Below are positions 1-9,908 of a stretch of DNA of 59,545 bases, in pieces. The notes under the pieces are model-generated. The model had not been told where the DNA came from. It saw only the letters and a list, made by a program, of their open reading frames with translations, and ran no database searches. The DNA is from Desulfofustis sp. GTDB taxonomy: Bacteria; Desulfobacterota; Desulfobulbia; Desulfobulbales; Desulfocapsaceae. Made by a program: the position numbers and the translations under genes. The stretch spans positions 1-59,545 of the forward strand of contig JAJDNR010000175.1 of the NCBI GenBank assembly GCA_022340565.1, in the 5' to 3' direction. How positions within the stretch are numbered: position 1 is the stretch's first letter; each line of letters starts with the position of its first letter.

Positions 1-392
1 GGATCGAGATTGACCTGGCCGAAAATGGTATAGTCGGCATAGGTGAGATCGGTGAGGCCAACCCAATGCATCATCACTAATTCAACCGTGGCGATACCGA
101 TGGTATAGCCGTCGGGGGTGGCGGTGGCGATGGCCGAGAAACCGACCACACCGCTGCCGCCGGTGCGGTTCACCACATTTACCGGGACACCGAGATCCTT
201 CTCGAGCAGGCTGCCGAAGATACGGCCGACGGCGTCAGTGCCGCCGCCCGCACCCCACGGCACGATGATGGTGATCGGCCGGTCCGGATAGGCGGCCTGC
301 GCGGTGCCGAGAGCCGCCACCACGAGACCGGCGGCCATGACGGTTGCAAGCAGGGTTGTGAAGATAGACATACGTTTCTGGGTGGGTTTCAT
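1..392 (-). CDS. TctC-family tricarboxylate transport solute-binding protein, 5' part
   Basis: Only the first 130 codons are present; the rest lies left of the window. The protein begins with a signal peptide (KR, then a hydrophobic stretch ending in AQA at about residue 29) followed by YPDRPITIIVPWGAGGGTD, the hallmark start of TctC/Bug periplasmic binding proteins. In known family members this protein captures a carboxylic acid for a TctA/TctB membrane transporter; the ligand cannot be read from the sequence. The ATG at 392 is chosen because AGGAGG (401-406 on the plus strand as cctcct) sits eight bases upstream. No tctA or tctB gene is visible, so any transporter partner must lie to the left. 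Confidence 0.85.
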   Translation of the reverse strand, partial: MKPTQKRMSIFTTLLATVMAAGLVVAALGTAQAAYPDRPITIIVPWGAGGGTDAVGRIFGSLLEKDLGVPVNVVNRTGGSGVVGFSAIATATPDGYTIGIATVELVMMHWVGLTDLTYADYTIFGQVNLD

Positions 393-511
393 GGATATGA
401 CCTCCTCGAGCTGAGTTGATACGATGAGAGTACAGTACGGAACTCAAGACCGGCCTTGTACTCCGCTCCACGTGCGGGACAAAAAAGCGTTACAGAAGGT
501 TTAACGCTCTC

Positions 512-540
512 ATATTTGACCTCATTCGAGACAATGTCAA
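512..540 (-). promoter_or_regulatory. candidate sigma70 promoter for the TctC-type gene
   Basis: On the minus strand a perfect TTGACA (535-540) is followed after 17 bases by AAATAT (512-517). The -35 box is perfect and the spacing ideal, but the -10 box matches only half of the consensus. It would give a leader of about 110 bases before the ATG at 392. The 289-bp gap between the regulator gene and the binding-protein gene holds no other gene. Confidence 0.35.
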
Positions 541-681
541 CATTAATCTCGCCCAGCCCTGCACCTTGCACCTTTCACCTGTCAGGGTGCCTTCCTCGAT
601 GACAGAAACCAGGCGAGCGGCGTGAAACGGTCCTCCTGTGATCCAAGCAAGACCCCGCGCCGGCTCCCGGCACCGCCGTAC

Positions 682-1341
682 CTACCCCTCCAGGGCTACG
701 TATCCGTTTCTGATCGCGAAATTGACCAGGTCGACGCTGTTCTTGAGCCTGAATTTTCTGAGCAGGCTGGCCCGGTGATGATCGACCGTGCGGGGGCTGA
801 GGTTGAGTTCGGCGGCCATCTGCTTGGACGTTTTACCGGCCACCACCAGCGCCAGCACCTGAGTTTCCCTTCTCGTCAGATCCTCCAAGGTCCCGGCTGA
901 CGATGTATCACGGGGCGACCGCAGCAGGTCTTCTGCGAACTGCGCCCGGAGCGAGGGGGAGACATACCCGCTGCCCTGCCGAATGCGGTCGATCGCCGAC
1001 ACGATTTCCTGGCCGCAGTCGGTTTTGACCAGGTAGCCGTCGGCGCCGGCGGCCAGTGCCCGGCGCAGATACCCCACCTGCTGGTGCATGGTGAGAATCA
1101 GGACTTTCAGCTGCGGATACCGTTTCTTGACGATTGCGGTGAGTTCGATCCCGTTTATGGTCGGCATCGAGATGTCGAGCACCAGCAGATCGACCGGCAG
1201 GGAGCGCAGCATTTCCAGCAGCGCGTCACTGTCACCCACCTCCCCGACGACCTCCAGCTGGTCGGAGCGGGTGAGGATATTTCTCAAGCCGAACCTGATC
1301 AGTTCATGGTCGTCCGCCAGTATGACCCGGAAGGTGCTCAC
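682..1341 (-). CDS. NarL/FixJ-family response regulator (REC + LuxR HTH)
   Basis: A 219-residue two-domain transcription factor. The receiver domain has the acidic pair D10/D11, phospho-acceptor D56 in VLDISMP, T84 and K106. The C-terminal LuxR-type helix-turn-helix runs from about residue 153 to 215 (LTRRETQVLALVVAGKTSKQ, then the recognition helix around SPRTVDHHRASL). Phosphorylation by an unidentified sensor kinase should control DNA binding. The start is a GTG whose bases overlap the TGA of nth (GTGA), so the two genes are probably translationally coupled. The cognate kinase is not adjacent; the hybrid kinase at 4102-5757 is a possible but unproven partner. The gene could regulate the downstream TctC-type gene, but this rests only on proximity. 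Confidence 0.9.
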   Translation of the reverse strand: MSTFRVILADDHELIRFGLRNILTRSDQLEVVGEVGDSDALLEMLRSLPVDLLVLDISMPTINGIELTAIVKKRYPQLKVLILTMHQQVGYLRRALAAGADGYLVKTDCGQEIVSAIDRIRQGSGYVSPSLRAQFAEDLLRSPRDTSSAGTLEDLTRRETQVLALVVAGKTSKQMAAELNLSPRTVDHHRASLLRKFRLKNSVDLVNFAIRNGYVALEG

Positions 1342-2021
1342 GCCGTCCTCCCCTGCTGCCCTGTCTGCGCGCGTTTTCGCGGTACCACACCGATCCGCGC
1401 ACAGGCCGATTCGAGAATGCAGTCATCGCAGTGGGGCGCAACCGGCTTGCATGTTCCCTGGCCGAATGCCACCAGAATGCGGTTCACTTTCTTCCAGTAC
1501 TTCTTCGGCAGCTTCCTGCGCAGTGCCATTTCCGTCTCAAGCGGTGTTGCGGTCTTCACATACCCCCAGATATTCATGATCCGGTGGACGTGTGTGTCGA
1601 CGCAGATGGCAGGTTTGTCGAAGGCCACCGCGACGACGAGATTCGCCGTTTTGCGCCCGACCCCCGGCAACTTGATCAGCTCTTCGATGGTGTCCGGAAC
1701 GATACCGTCATACCGGTCGCGCAATACCCGGGCCGTTTGCACCAGATGAGCGGCTTTGGTCCTGTAGAACCCGACCGGATAGATCAGATCACGAATCTCC
1801 GACTCGTCGAGTTCGGCCAGTCGATACAAATCGGGCGCTCGTTCAAACAACCTGCCGGAGGCTGCTGCAGTCACTTCGTCCTTGGTCCGCGACGACAGGA
1901 TGGTGGCAATCAGAACCCGATATGAATCACGGCTCTGCACGCCGATCAGGTCGACGACCGGAACCCGATACTTCACCACTTCGTCCTCAAGCGCATCGAG
2001 AAACCGGCCGATATTCACCAC
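1338..2021 (-). CDS. nth: endonuclease III, DNA glycosylase/AP lyase
   Basis: A 227-residue base-excision-repair enzyme that removes oxidised pyrimidines and cleaves the abasic site. The helix-hairpin-helix is LPGVGRKTA (118-126) with catalytic lysine K124, followed by the catalytic aspartate D142 in VDTHVHR. The [4Fe-4S] loop near the C-terminus has the exact C-X6-C-X2-C-X5-C spacing (C191, C198, C201, C207). The N-terminus is slightly longer than in E. coli Nth. The start codon is GTG (2021), with another GTG directly after it; a GAGGGG-like Shine-Dalgarno lies just upstream. The stop overlaps the GTG start of the response regulator by four bases, so the two form an operon. Confidence 0.95.
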   Translation of the reverse strand: MVNIGRFLDALEDEVVKYRVPVVDLIGVQSRDSYRVLIATILSSRTKDEVTAAASGRLFERAPDLYRLAELDESEIRDLIYPVGFYRTKAAHLVQTARVLRDRYDGIVPDTIEELIKLPGVGRKTANLVVAVAFDKPAICVDTHVHRIMNIWGYVKTATPLETEMALRRKLPKKYWKKVNRILVAFGQGTCKPVAPHCDDCILESACARIGVVPRKRAQTGQQGRTA

Positions 2022-2232
2022 ACCACGTCCCCTCTGCCAAACAAATCGTTATCGGGCTTCACTGGGGCAATTTTACCTGACAATTGAGATATCACAAGAA
2101 TCTTTCTCAAAAGTCGTTATTATTTGTCTCTAACAGGGATTATCATTTCCCGTCCCCGATCAGCATACCCCGGAACCCGAACCATCAGGGACCGGACCTT
2201 GAACGAGCCTTCTGATTTGGTTACCTTCGGCC
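2022..2232. other. divergent intergenic region between nth and ygiQ
   Basis: This 211-bp spacer separates the divergent nth and ygiQ genes and must hold promoters for both. It is clearly more AT-rich between 2040 and 2150 than its surroundings. I do not see a convincing paired -35/-10 on either strand, and no RNA gene. Confidence 0.4.
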
Positions 2233-4077
2233 ATGACCAGACCACCGACCACCTCTCGTACTCTTGATCTACAGACAAGGCCAGCGCAACCGCTCCCCGT
2301 CGGCAGGGAAGAGTGCGATCGGCGGGGCTGGGGTGAAGTCGATATCGTGCTGGTCAGCGGTGACGCCTATGTCGACCACCCGTCGTTCGGCGTTGCGCTG
2401 ATCGGCAGGCTGCTGGTCGCCGAAGGCTATCGGGTGGCGATTCTTCCTCAGCCCCGCTACGACTCCGACCGCGACTTCAGGCGATTCGGGAGGCCGCGGC
2501 TGTTTTTTGGAGTGTCCGGGGGCAACCTCGATTCCATCGTCGCCAATTACAGCGCCAACGGCAAGGTCCGCGACTTCGACGCCTATTCCCCGGACGGAAA
2601 TCCCTGGCGAACCAGGAACCGGGACAAGAACAACCGATACCGCCCCGATCGCGCGGTGCTTCATTATGCAAACCTCGCCCGCCGCGCCTATCCAGACACG
2701 CCGATCATTCTCGGCGGCATCGAGGCGTCGCTGCGCCGATTTATCCATTTCGACTACAAACAGAACCGGCTGCGGGGTTCGCATCTGAGCGATGCGAAGG
2801 CGGATCTGCTCGTTTACGGCATGGGCGAAAAAGCGCTTCTGCAAGCCGCCGAACTGCTCAGCCGTAAGCGCGTGCCGGAAGCCATTGACGGCACCTGCGT
2901 TCGTATCTTCGACAAAGATCTCGAGTCGTTCAGGGAACGCTGCATGCACAGTGGATACAAGCTGGCGGAACTGCCGGGCTGGCAGGACATCGGCCAGGAT
3001 ATTAGGCGCTTCATGGATGCTGAGCGGATCATCGACCGTCACGCCCGCGCCCGCAGCCGCACCGTCCTGATCCAGAAACAGCAGGCGGTATGGGTCGCCC
3101 AATTTCCACCGGCCGAACCGCTCAGTTCCGAGGAGATGGATCGCCTTTATCAACTCCCGTTCAGTCGGCTGCCCCACCCGTCGGCGCCCCAGGTGCCGGC
3201 CCATACGATGATCAAGGACTCGGTGACCATCGTCCGCGGCTGCTACGGCAACTGCTCGTTCTGCGCGATCACAAGGCACCAGGGCCCGTCCACCACCAGC
3301 CGCAGCGTTGAATCGATCGTCGCGGAGGTTTCAGAGATGGCCTCCCGGGCGGATTTCAGCGGCACCATCAGCGACCTCGGCGGTCCCACCGCGAATCTGT
3401 ATGGAACGATGTGCTCGATCGGCTCCTGCCCAAAGCATGACTGCCTCTACCCGGAGATCTGTAAAAACCTGATCTTCAATGAAGGCCGCTTTATCGACCT
3501 TCTGGACCGGGTGTCCGCGGTACCCGGCGTCAACAATCTGTTCATCTCGTCCGGATTGCGCATCGAGCTGTTGCAGAAAACCCGCACGCTGCTTGAAAAG
3601 CTGCTCAGGGACCACACCCCGGGAAACCTCAAGATCGCCCCCGAGCACACCGAAGACGAGGTGCTGGCGCTGATGCACAAGGAATCCCATGCCCAGCTGA
3701 TCAGCTTCATGCAGCTGTTCCGTTCGATCAGCAGGCGGCTTCCCCGGCACGTCGGCATTACCCCGTATATCATCAGCGCCCACCCGGGATGCAGCGATCA
3801 GCACACCGCAAACATGGTCGCCAAAATGAAACGGCTGGGTTTGACAGTACGGCAGTTCCAGGATTTCACCCCGACCCCGGGTACCTTGTCGACGGCCATG
3901 TATGTGACCGGGATTCACCGGGATAAGCATATCGGCATCGAGATCGCCAGGGACCGGTCGGCACGCAGCCGGCAGCGAAGGATAATCGAACGGGAATTTA
4001 TAAAAGGACAGAGCCCCCGATCGAACCGGAAAGCTGCAATACCGCGGCCTGGGAAGAGGAAAAGCAAGAAAACATAA
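2233..4077 (+). CDS. ygiQ: YgiQ-type (UPF0313) radical SAM protein
   Basis: A 614-residue protein of the YgiQ family. The N-terminal half has the family signature DVxVSGDAYVDHPSFG near residue 37, resembling B12-binding-type folds. The radical SAM core begins about residue 325 with GCYGNCSFC, giving cluster ligands C337, C341 and C344. The reaction catalysed by the family is not established. The end (FTPTPGTLSTAMYVTG followed by a basic tail ending KRKSKKT) matches the beginning of the usual C-terminal DUF3362 extension, but it is short relative to the E. coli homologue. The gene converges on the hybrid-kinase gene with only 24 bp between the stops, leaving no room for a dedicated terminator. 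Confidence 0.9.
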   Translation: MTRPPTTSRTLDLQTRPAQPLPVGREECDRRGWGEVDIVLVSGDAYVDHPSFGVALIGRLLVAEGYRVAILPQPRYDSDRDFRRFGRPRLFFGVSGGNLDSIVANYSANGKVRDFDAYSPDGNPWRTRNRDKNNRYRPDRAVLHYANLARRAYPDTPIILGGIEASLRRFIHFDYKQNRLRGSHLSDAKADLLVYGMGEKALLQAAELLSRKRVPEAIDGTCVRIFDKDLESFRERCMHSGYKLAELPGWQDIGQDIRRFMDAERIIDRHARARSRTVLIQKQQAVWVAQFPPAEPLSSEEMDRLYQLPFSRLPHPSAPQVPAHTMIKDSVTIVRGCYGNCSFCAITRHQGPSTTSRSVESIVAEVSEMASRADFSGTISDLGGPTANLYGTMCSIGSCPKHDCLYPEICKNLIFNEGRFIDLLDRVSAVPGVNNLFISSGLRIELLQKTRTLLEKLLRDHTPGNLKIAPEHTEDEVLALMHKESHAQLISFMQLFRSISRRLPRHVGITPYIISAHPGCSDQHTANMVAKMKRLGLTVRQFQDFTPTPGTLSTAMYVTGIHRDKHIGIEIARDRSARSRQRRIIEREFIKGQSPRSNRKAAIPRPGKRKSKKT

Positions 4078-4101
4078 TCGCTGGGGTCGGCAGCTGATTT
4101 C

Positions 4102-5757
<1,656 letters not shown>

Positions 5758-5758
5758 G

Positions 5759-6925
5759 TCATTTCCTGCGGCTGCGCAATGCCACCGTAACAATGGTATC
5801 GCTGTGAAAATGAACCGGGCTGTGGATGGTGAAAGGCCCGATTTCACCGTAGCAGTAAAAGCCGAAGAACATCACCTGCCGCTCGTCTCCCATCAGCACC
5901 GACAGCTCTTCATTTGCCCGGGAGCCGAGAACATGCTTGCGCGACGTGCAGGAAAAGACCAGCACCAGGTCGGGTCCGTCCTCGGGAAACACCGACAATA
6001 TGCGTTCAGAACCCTGCTGACCGGAGCGCACGGTCTCTTCTCGGGTCACCTGGGTTATCCTGACCCTGCACGGTTTCTCGATCCTGCCCACGAAGGAGAT
6101 ACTGCCGTCGTTTCGATCGACCGACAGCGGATCCCTGAGCACGAAGTCCTCACGATCGCCGGTATACACCGCCAACGGGAAAAAGGACAGCTCGCGATCC
6201 TCAATATAGGGGCCGAAAAACCGTTCATAGAACTCCAATGCGGTAACCCCGTCGATGTTGCGGATAACATTGGCTTCGGCACGGTCCACACGGTAGGAAT
6301 CGCCGTACGGAACCGGCCCGGTGGCGATATTCACCGCCAGATCCAGATCTCCAGCCACCAGCAGCATCGGCATCGCATCGGTGTACACTCTATCGCCCAG
6401 AAACTGGAACGTCTGCTCTATCCGGAACCCGTCCCCGGCGGAGCCGCCGAAAATGGGGAGAGTCTCTCCCATCACCGACCTGAACACGTCATCGATGGCA
6501 ATATTCATCGTCGACATCCCGTCTGGAAATACCAGGGCCAGCGCCGGATCGGCAGACAATTTCGCCCTGGCCGCTTCATAACCATGTTTCACCGAGCTTC
6601 GGGGATCGTCCGCGAGGTGTTCTGCAACGGCTGCAGCAAAACGGAGTCCGGGCGCACTGAGAATCATCAGAGCCGAGGAATCTTCGGAGCATCCGATCTG
6701 TCTGGTAATTTCACCGTCGGTGGTACATCCGACCAGTTCGATCTCCGGAAAAACCTTATGGATCTCGACAAGCATCAGCGCATAATCGATATCCAGGCAG
6801 GATGTAAAAAACAGTCCAGCATGGGCCGGCCGCCCTGCAAGCGTTTTCCTGCACTCCTCAACGACCCTTCGCACCCCGACAACCGGATCCAGGTCGTCAC
6901 TCATACTGAAGACGCTGTCAATCAT
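5759..6925 (-). CDS. FIST domain sensory protein (FIST_N + FIST_C)
   Basis: A 388-residue protein without signal peptide or membrane helix. FIST_N features appear as ALMLVEIHKVFPEIELVGCTTDGEI and the conserved GGSAGDG segment near residue 185. FIST_C spans the second half, with the family-typical ending around GFYCYGEIGP. FIST domains are proposed to bind small ligands such as amino acids and commonly sit next to signalling proteins; here the gene is one base from a hybrid histidine kinase that lacks its own sensor domain. The start at ATG 6925 keeps the expected FIST N-terminus and has GGGGAA upstream. A longer frame opens at 7075, but its extra 50 residues look unrelated and basic. The 201-bp gap upstream (6926-7126) shows no gene. 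Confidence 0.82.
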   Translation of the reverse strand: MIDSVFSMSDDLDPVVGVRRVVEECRKTLAGRPAHAGLFFTSCLDIDYALMLVEIHKVFPEIELVGCTTDGEITRQIGCSEDSSALMILSAPGLRFAAAVAEHLADDPRSSVKHGYEAARAKLSADPALALVFPDGMSTMNIAIDDVFRSVMGETLPIFGGSAGDGFRIEQTFQFLGDRVYTDAMPMLLVAGDLDLAVNIATGPVPYGDSYRVDRAEANVIRNIDGVTALEFYERFFGPYIEDRELSFFPLAVYTGDREDFVLRDPLSVDRNDGSISFVGRIEKPCRVRITQVTREETVRSGQQGSERILSVFPEDGPDLVLVFSCTSRKHVLGSRANEELSVLMGDERQVMFFGFYCYGEIGPFTIHSPVHFHSDTIVTVALRSRRK

Positions 6926-7126
6926 AACTCTGTTCCCCGTCTCTTTATGACTCCGCCGCTCATGGCACTCTTCGCAGACAACCGGGAGCGTTGATCTGAA
7001 GATGCGAAGCCGAATGGCTGGTGTCGCTGACTGAGAACCTTTTATTCTAGCAACTACCCGTCCGGTTTTCAGCACGAAAGTGAAATCAGGGCTGCGTCAG
7101 GACCACGCACGGTAAGCCGGGATCGA

Positions 7127-8047
7127 TCAGTCCCAGTCATCCGGTGAGAAACTGACCACCGCTTCGATTGATTCAGCGGACTGCAGCAGCATCAGCAGCC
7201 GATCCAGCCCGAAGGCAATGCCCGCCGCCCGATCGACCCGATCTAGATCAGCCAGAAATTGCTCCGGCATGCGCTGTACCCTTCCGCCCCTCTTTTTTAT
7301 CAGCTCCAGTTCGCCTCTGAATCGCTGCCGCTGTTCGCCGCTGTCGGTCAATTCGCTGAAGCCGTTTGCCAGCTCCACACCATCGATGTAGAGCTCGAAT
7401 CGCTCGGCAACGGCGGGGTCATCCGGGTTCAGCAAAGCCAGCGACGCACATTCGGCTGGATAGTCGCAGAGAAAGCACGGTATCTCCCTTCCCAGACGGG
7501 GCTCGATGTCGATGCTGATAATTTCGTCAAAGCGCCCGCTGACGAGTGCCTCGCCTACCGGAACCGGCGCCCATTGCGCGAAAGCTTCGGCAACGCCGAT
7601 GCGCTGCCACTGCCGGTCGACTGCGCCGGTCCCGAACCAGGACCTGCTGATTGTGGGATGAAATTCCCGCTGCCCGTTCAGGTCATCGACAACGAATCGC
7701 AGCAGCGACCGGCAATCCTTCATCAGTTCCTGATAATCAGCATCCCGCCGATACCACTCGAGCATCGTGAACTCCTCGAGATGCCTGCGGCCCCGCTCTC
7801 CGGCCCGAAAGCATGGGCAGATCTGGAACAGCTTTTCACAGCCGAGGGCGAGAAGGCGCTTCATGCACTGCTCGGGGGAAGGCTGCAAGTACCAGGTACC
7901 GGTCGGAATCGGTTCGATGGTGCTTTCGGGCAGGACCAGCGGCAGCCTTACCGGGGTGTCGACCTCGAGAAAATCGTGGCTGCGGAAAAACGTGCGGATG
8001 GAATGAAAAAGGGCTGCGCGAAAACGCAGCCCCTGAATATCGAGCAT
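7127..8047 (-). CDS. epmA: EF-P lysine ligase EpmA-type (GenX/PoxA)
   Basis: A 306-residue class II lysyl-tRNA-synthetase-like catalytic core without an anticodon-binding domain, as in EpmA, which attaches (R)-beta-lysine to EF-P. Class II motifs are visible: FLEVDTPVRLP near the start (motif 1), FRAGERGRRHLEEFTMLEWYR (motif 2), and the C-terminal GIAFGLDRLLML (motif 3). The start is ATG 8047, two bases after the efp stop, so the enzyme and its substrate are co-expressed. A longer frame from 8200 overlaps efp and is rejected. The aminomutase EpmB that would supply beta-lysine is not in the window. Length fits E. coli EpmA (325 residues). Confidence 0.92.
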   Translation of the reverse strand: MLDIQGLRFRAALFHSIRTFFRSHDFLEVDTPVRLPLVLPESTIEPIPTGTWYLQPSPEQCMKRLLALGCEKLFQICPCFRAGERGRRHLEEFTMLEWYRRDADYQELMKDCRSLLRFVVDDLNGQREFHPTISRSWFGTGAVDRQWQRIGVAEAFAQWAPVPVGEALVSGRFDEIISIDIEPRLGREIPCFLCDYPAECASLALLNPDDPAVAERFELYIDGVELANGFSELTDSGEQRQRFRGELELIKKRGGRVQRMPEQFLADLDRVDRAAGIAFGLDRLLMLLQSAESIEAVVSFSPDDWD

Positions 8048-8049
8048 TA

Positions 8050-8613
8050 TTACGCTTTGACCCGGGTCACGTAGGCTCCGGTACGCGTGTCGATCTGGAT
8101 TTTGTCGCCCTCCTCGATGAACGGGGGAACCTGCAGCTGATAACCGGTTTCGACGGTAACCGGCTTGGTATCGGTACCCGAGGTGTCGCCACGGGCCCAC
8201 GGATCCGCCTGGGTAACGGTGAGATCGACAAAAATAGGCAGACTGATGTCGATCGGCCGGGAGGAGAAGAAGAGGACCTGCACCTCCATATTGTCAACCA
8301 GGAAATTGACGTTGTCGCCCATCTGTTCCCGGGTCAGAAACAGCTGTTCGTAATTCTGGGTGTCCATGAAATGATACTCGTCATCCTGATTGTAGAGGTA
8401 CTGCATGTTCCGCTCTTCGAGGTCCGGTTTCTCGAATTTTTCGTTGGATCGGTAGTTCGTGGAAAACTGCGAACCGGTTATCATGTTCTTGAGTTTACAG
8501 CGGTACAGAGCCTGCCCCTTGCCCGGCTTGGAAAACTCGAAGTCGACAATGATATAAGGTTCGCCGTCGATCTGTATTTTCAATCCCTTGCGTAAATCAG
8601 ATGCGGTATACAT
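8050..8613 (-). CDS. efp: translation elongation factor P
   Basis: A 187-residue three-domain EF-P, which relieves ribosome stalling at proline stretches. Domain I carries the modification loop KPGKGQA with target lysine K32 (equivalent to E. coli K34), consistent with the adjacent EpmA-type ligase. The C-terminal OB domain ends GDKIQIDTRTGAYVTRV, the family pattern. The ATG at 8613 has GGAGAG upstream. The gene is first in a two-gene operon with epmA. Confidence 0.96.
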   Translation of the reverse strand: MYTASDLRKGLKIQIDGEPYIIVDFEFSKPGKGQALYRCKLKNMITGSQFSTNYRSNEKFEKPDLEERNMQYLYNQDDEYHFMDTQNYEQLFLTREQMGDNVNFLVDNMEVQVLFFSSRPIDISLPIFVDLTVTQADPWARGDTSGTDTKPVTVETGYQLQVPPFIEEGDKIQIDTRTGAYVTRVKA

Positions 8614-8668
8614 GAGTATGTCTCTCCATCAGCGGTTATCTGTCTGGAAATCTGCACAATGAGGCGTT

Positions 8669-8698
8669 ACTATACCTTTCCGCCTTCACATTTGACAA
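8669..8698 (-). promoter_or_regulatory. sigma70-type promoter for efp-epmA
   Basis: The minus strand shows TTGTCA (8693-8698), an 18-base spacer and TATAGT (8669-8674), about 55 bases upstream of the efp ATG. Both boxes match five of six consensus bases and the position is sensible for the efp-epmA operon. Confidence 0.55.
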
Positions 8699-8882
8699 TA
8701 GATATGTTTTCATCCGTTTTTCACGTACGGATGCAGATACCATGGCTGGGAGGCGGGTTCAAAGCACAGGTATCGACACCGGTATTACCTGTCCCCGCAG
8801 CCAAGCCGGCACTGACCCAGGCACAGCGATCTCAGACTCCTCATCCTTGCTGACGGGCGCGAAGCCATTATAGTTATATCCC

Positions 8883-9395
8883 ATGAACAAGGTCCGCGGA
8901 ACAACTATCGGGGTGCTGTCCGACACCCACCGTACCGGTATCGACGACCGCTTCAGGAGCCAGGCGAAGTCGGCCTTTGCCAGGTGCGACACCATCGTTC
9001 ACGCCGGCGATCTAATCAGTCAGGATATCCTGTCCGTCTTTGAAGGCAAGCACGTGTACGCCGTGCATGGCAATATGTGCAGTTTTGCGACACGAAGTCG
9101 GCTCCCGGAATCAATTTCCTTCAGGGTAAACGATTACCAGTTCGGTCTGTGCCACGGCCACCGATTCGGGCGTGATCTCGAGACCGGGCTGATTGCAAGG
9201 TTCCCCGGCGCGGACTGCATCATCTTCGGCCACACCCATCATCCGCTCGTCCAGCGATTCGCTCAGGCGCTGCTCGTCAATCCCGGCAGTTTCAGGGGAA
9301 CCGGCAGATATGGCAGCCTCCCCTCATACGCAATCATCAGCGTCGAAGAAACGGGACTGTCGGCCACCCTCCATTCATTGCAGGAAGGCTTCTGA
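8883..9395 (+). CDS. YfcE/MJ0936-family metallophosphodiesterase
   Basis: A 170-residue calcineurin-like phosphoesterase. All metal-binding motifs are visible: SDTH (D14, H16), HAGDL (D43), HGN (N64), CHGH (H91, H93) and FGHTHH (H117, H119). Relatives hydrolyse phosphodiesters; the physiological substrate is unknown. The gene is first in a run of three (phosphoesterase, HIT protein, mutS) with one- and two-base gaps, so it is probably co-transcribed with mutS. The upstream spacer (8614-8882) is shared with the divergent efp operon. Confidence 0.9.
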   Translation: MNKVRGTTIGVLSDTHRTGIDDRFRSQAKSAFARCDTIVHAGDLISQDILSVFEGKHVYAVHGNMCSFATRSRLPESISFRVNDYQFGLCHGHRFGRDLETGLIARFPGADCIIFGHTHHPLVQRFAQALLVNPGSFRGTGRYGSLPSYAIISVEETGLSATLHSLQEGF

Positions 9396-9396
9396 C

Positions 9397-9906
9397 ATGA
9401 AGACCTTATGGACACCGTGGCGAATGTCGCACGTTCTCGGCAACGAGGTGCAACCCGACCGCTGTCTGTTCGAACCGGAGGGCGACGAGCCGCACTCGAA
9501 AAAAGACCTGCTGCTCTACCGGGACCGGCTCTGCCTCTGTATGCTCAACCGCTTTCCTTATGCGAACGGTCATCTGCTCGTGGCGCCGTCCCGTCATGTC
9601 GGCTGCATCACCGATCTCGACTCGTCTGAGTTGCATGCACTGATGGGGCTCGTGCAGACCGCTGCGGCCATCATCAAAGACCTGCTCGGGCCTGACGGCC
9701 TTAACATCGGCGTCAATATCGGCAGGGTCGCCGGGGCGGGAATCGACGCTCACCTCCATGTCCACATCGTGCCGCGCTGGCGGGACGATCATAATTTCAT
9801 CACCGTGATCGGCGAGATTCGTGCAATTCCCGAGCATATCGAACGAACCTATGAGAAGCTCCTGCCCCGATTCATTGATCACCTGTCTCACCACCACAGT
9901 TCGTAA
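9397..9906 (+). CDS. HIT-family nucleotide hydrolase/phosphorylase (Ap4A phosphorylase-like)
   Basis: A 169-residue histidine-triad protein. The triad is HLHVHIVPRW (H119, H121, H123), preceded by NIGRVAGAGI and, earlier, the nucleotide-contacting stretch PYANGHLLVAP. Its N-terminus (LWTPWRM) matches the subgroup annotated as diadenosine tetraphosphate phosphorylase/hydrolase; substrate specificity cannot be settled from the sequence. The start ATG 9397 lies one base after the phosphoesterase stop. A longer frame from 9193 overlaps that gene and is rejected. Confidence 0.9.
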   Translation: MKTLWTPWRMSHVLGNEVQPDRCLFEPEGDEPHSKKDLLLYRDRLCLCMLNRFPYANGHLLVAPSRHVGCITDLDSSELHALMGLVQTAAAIIKDLLGPDGLNIGVNIGRVAGAGIDAHLHVHIVPRWRDDHNFITVIGEIRAIPEHIERTYEKLLPRFIDHLSHHHSS

Positions 9907-9908
9907 TC

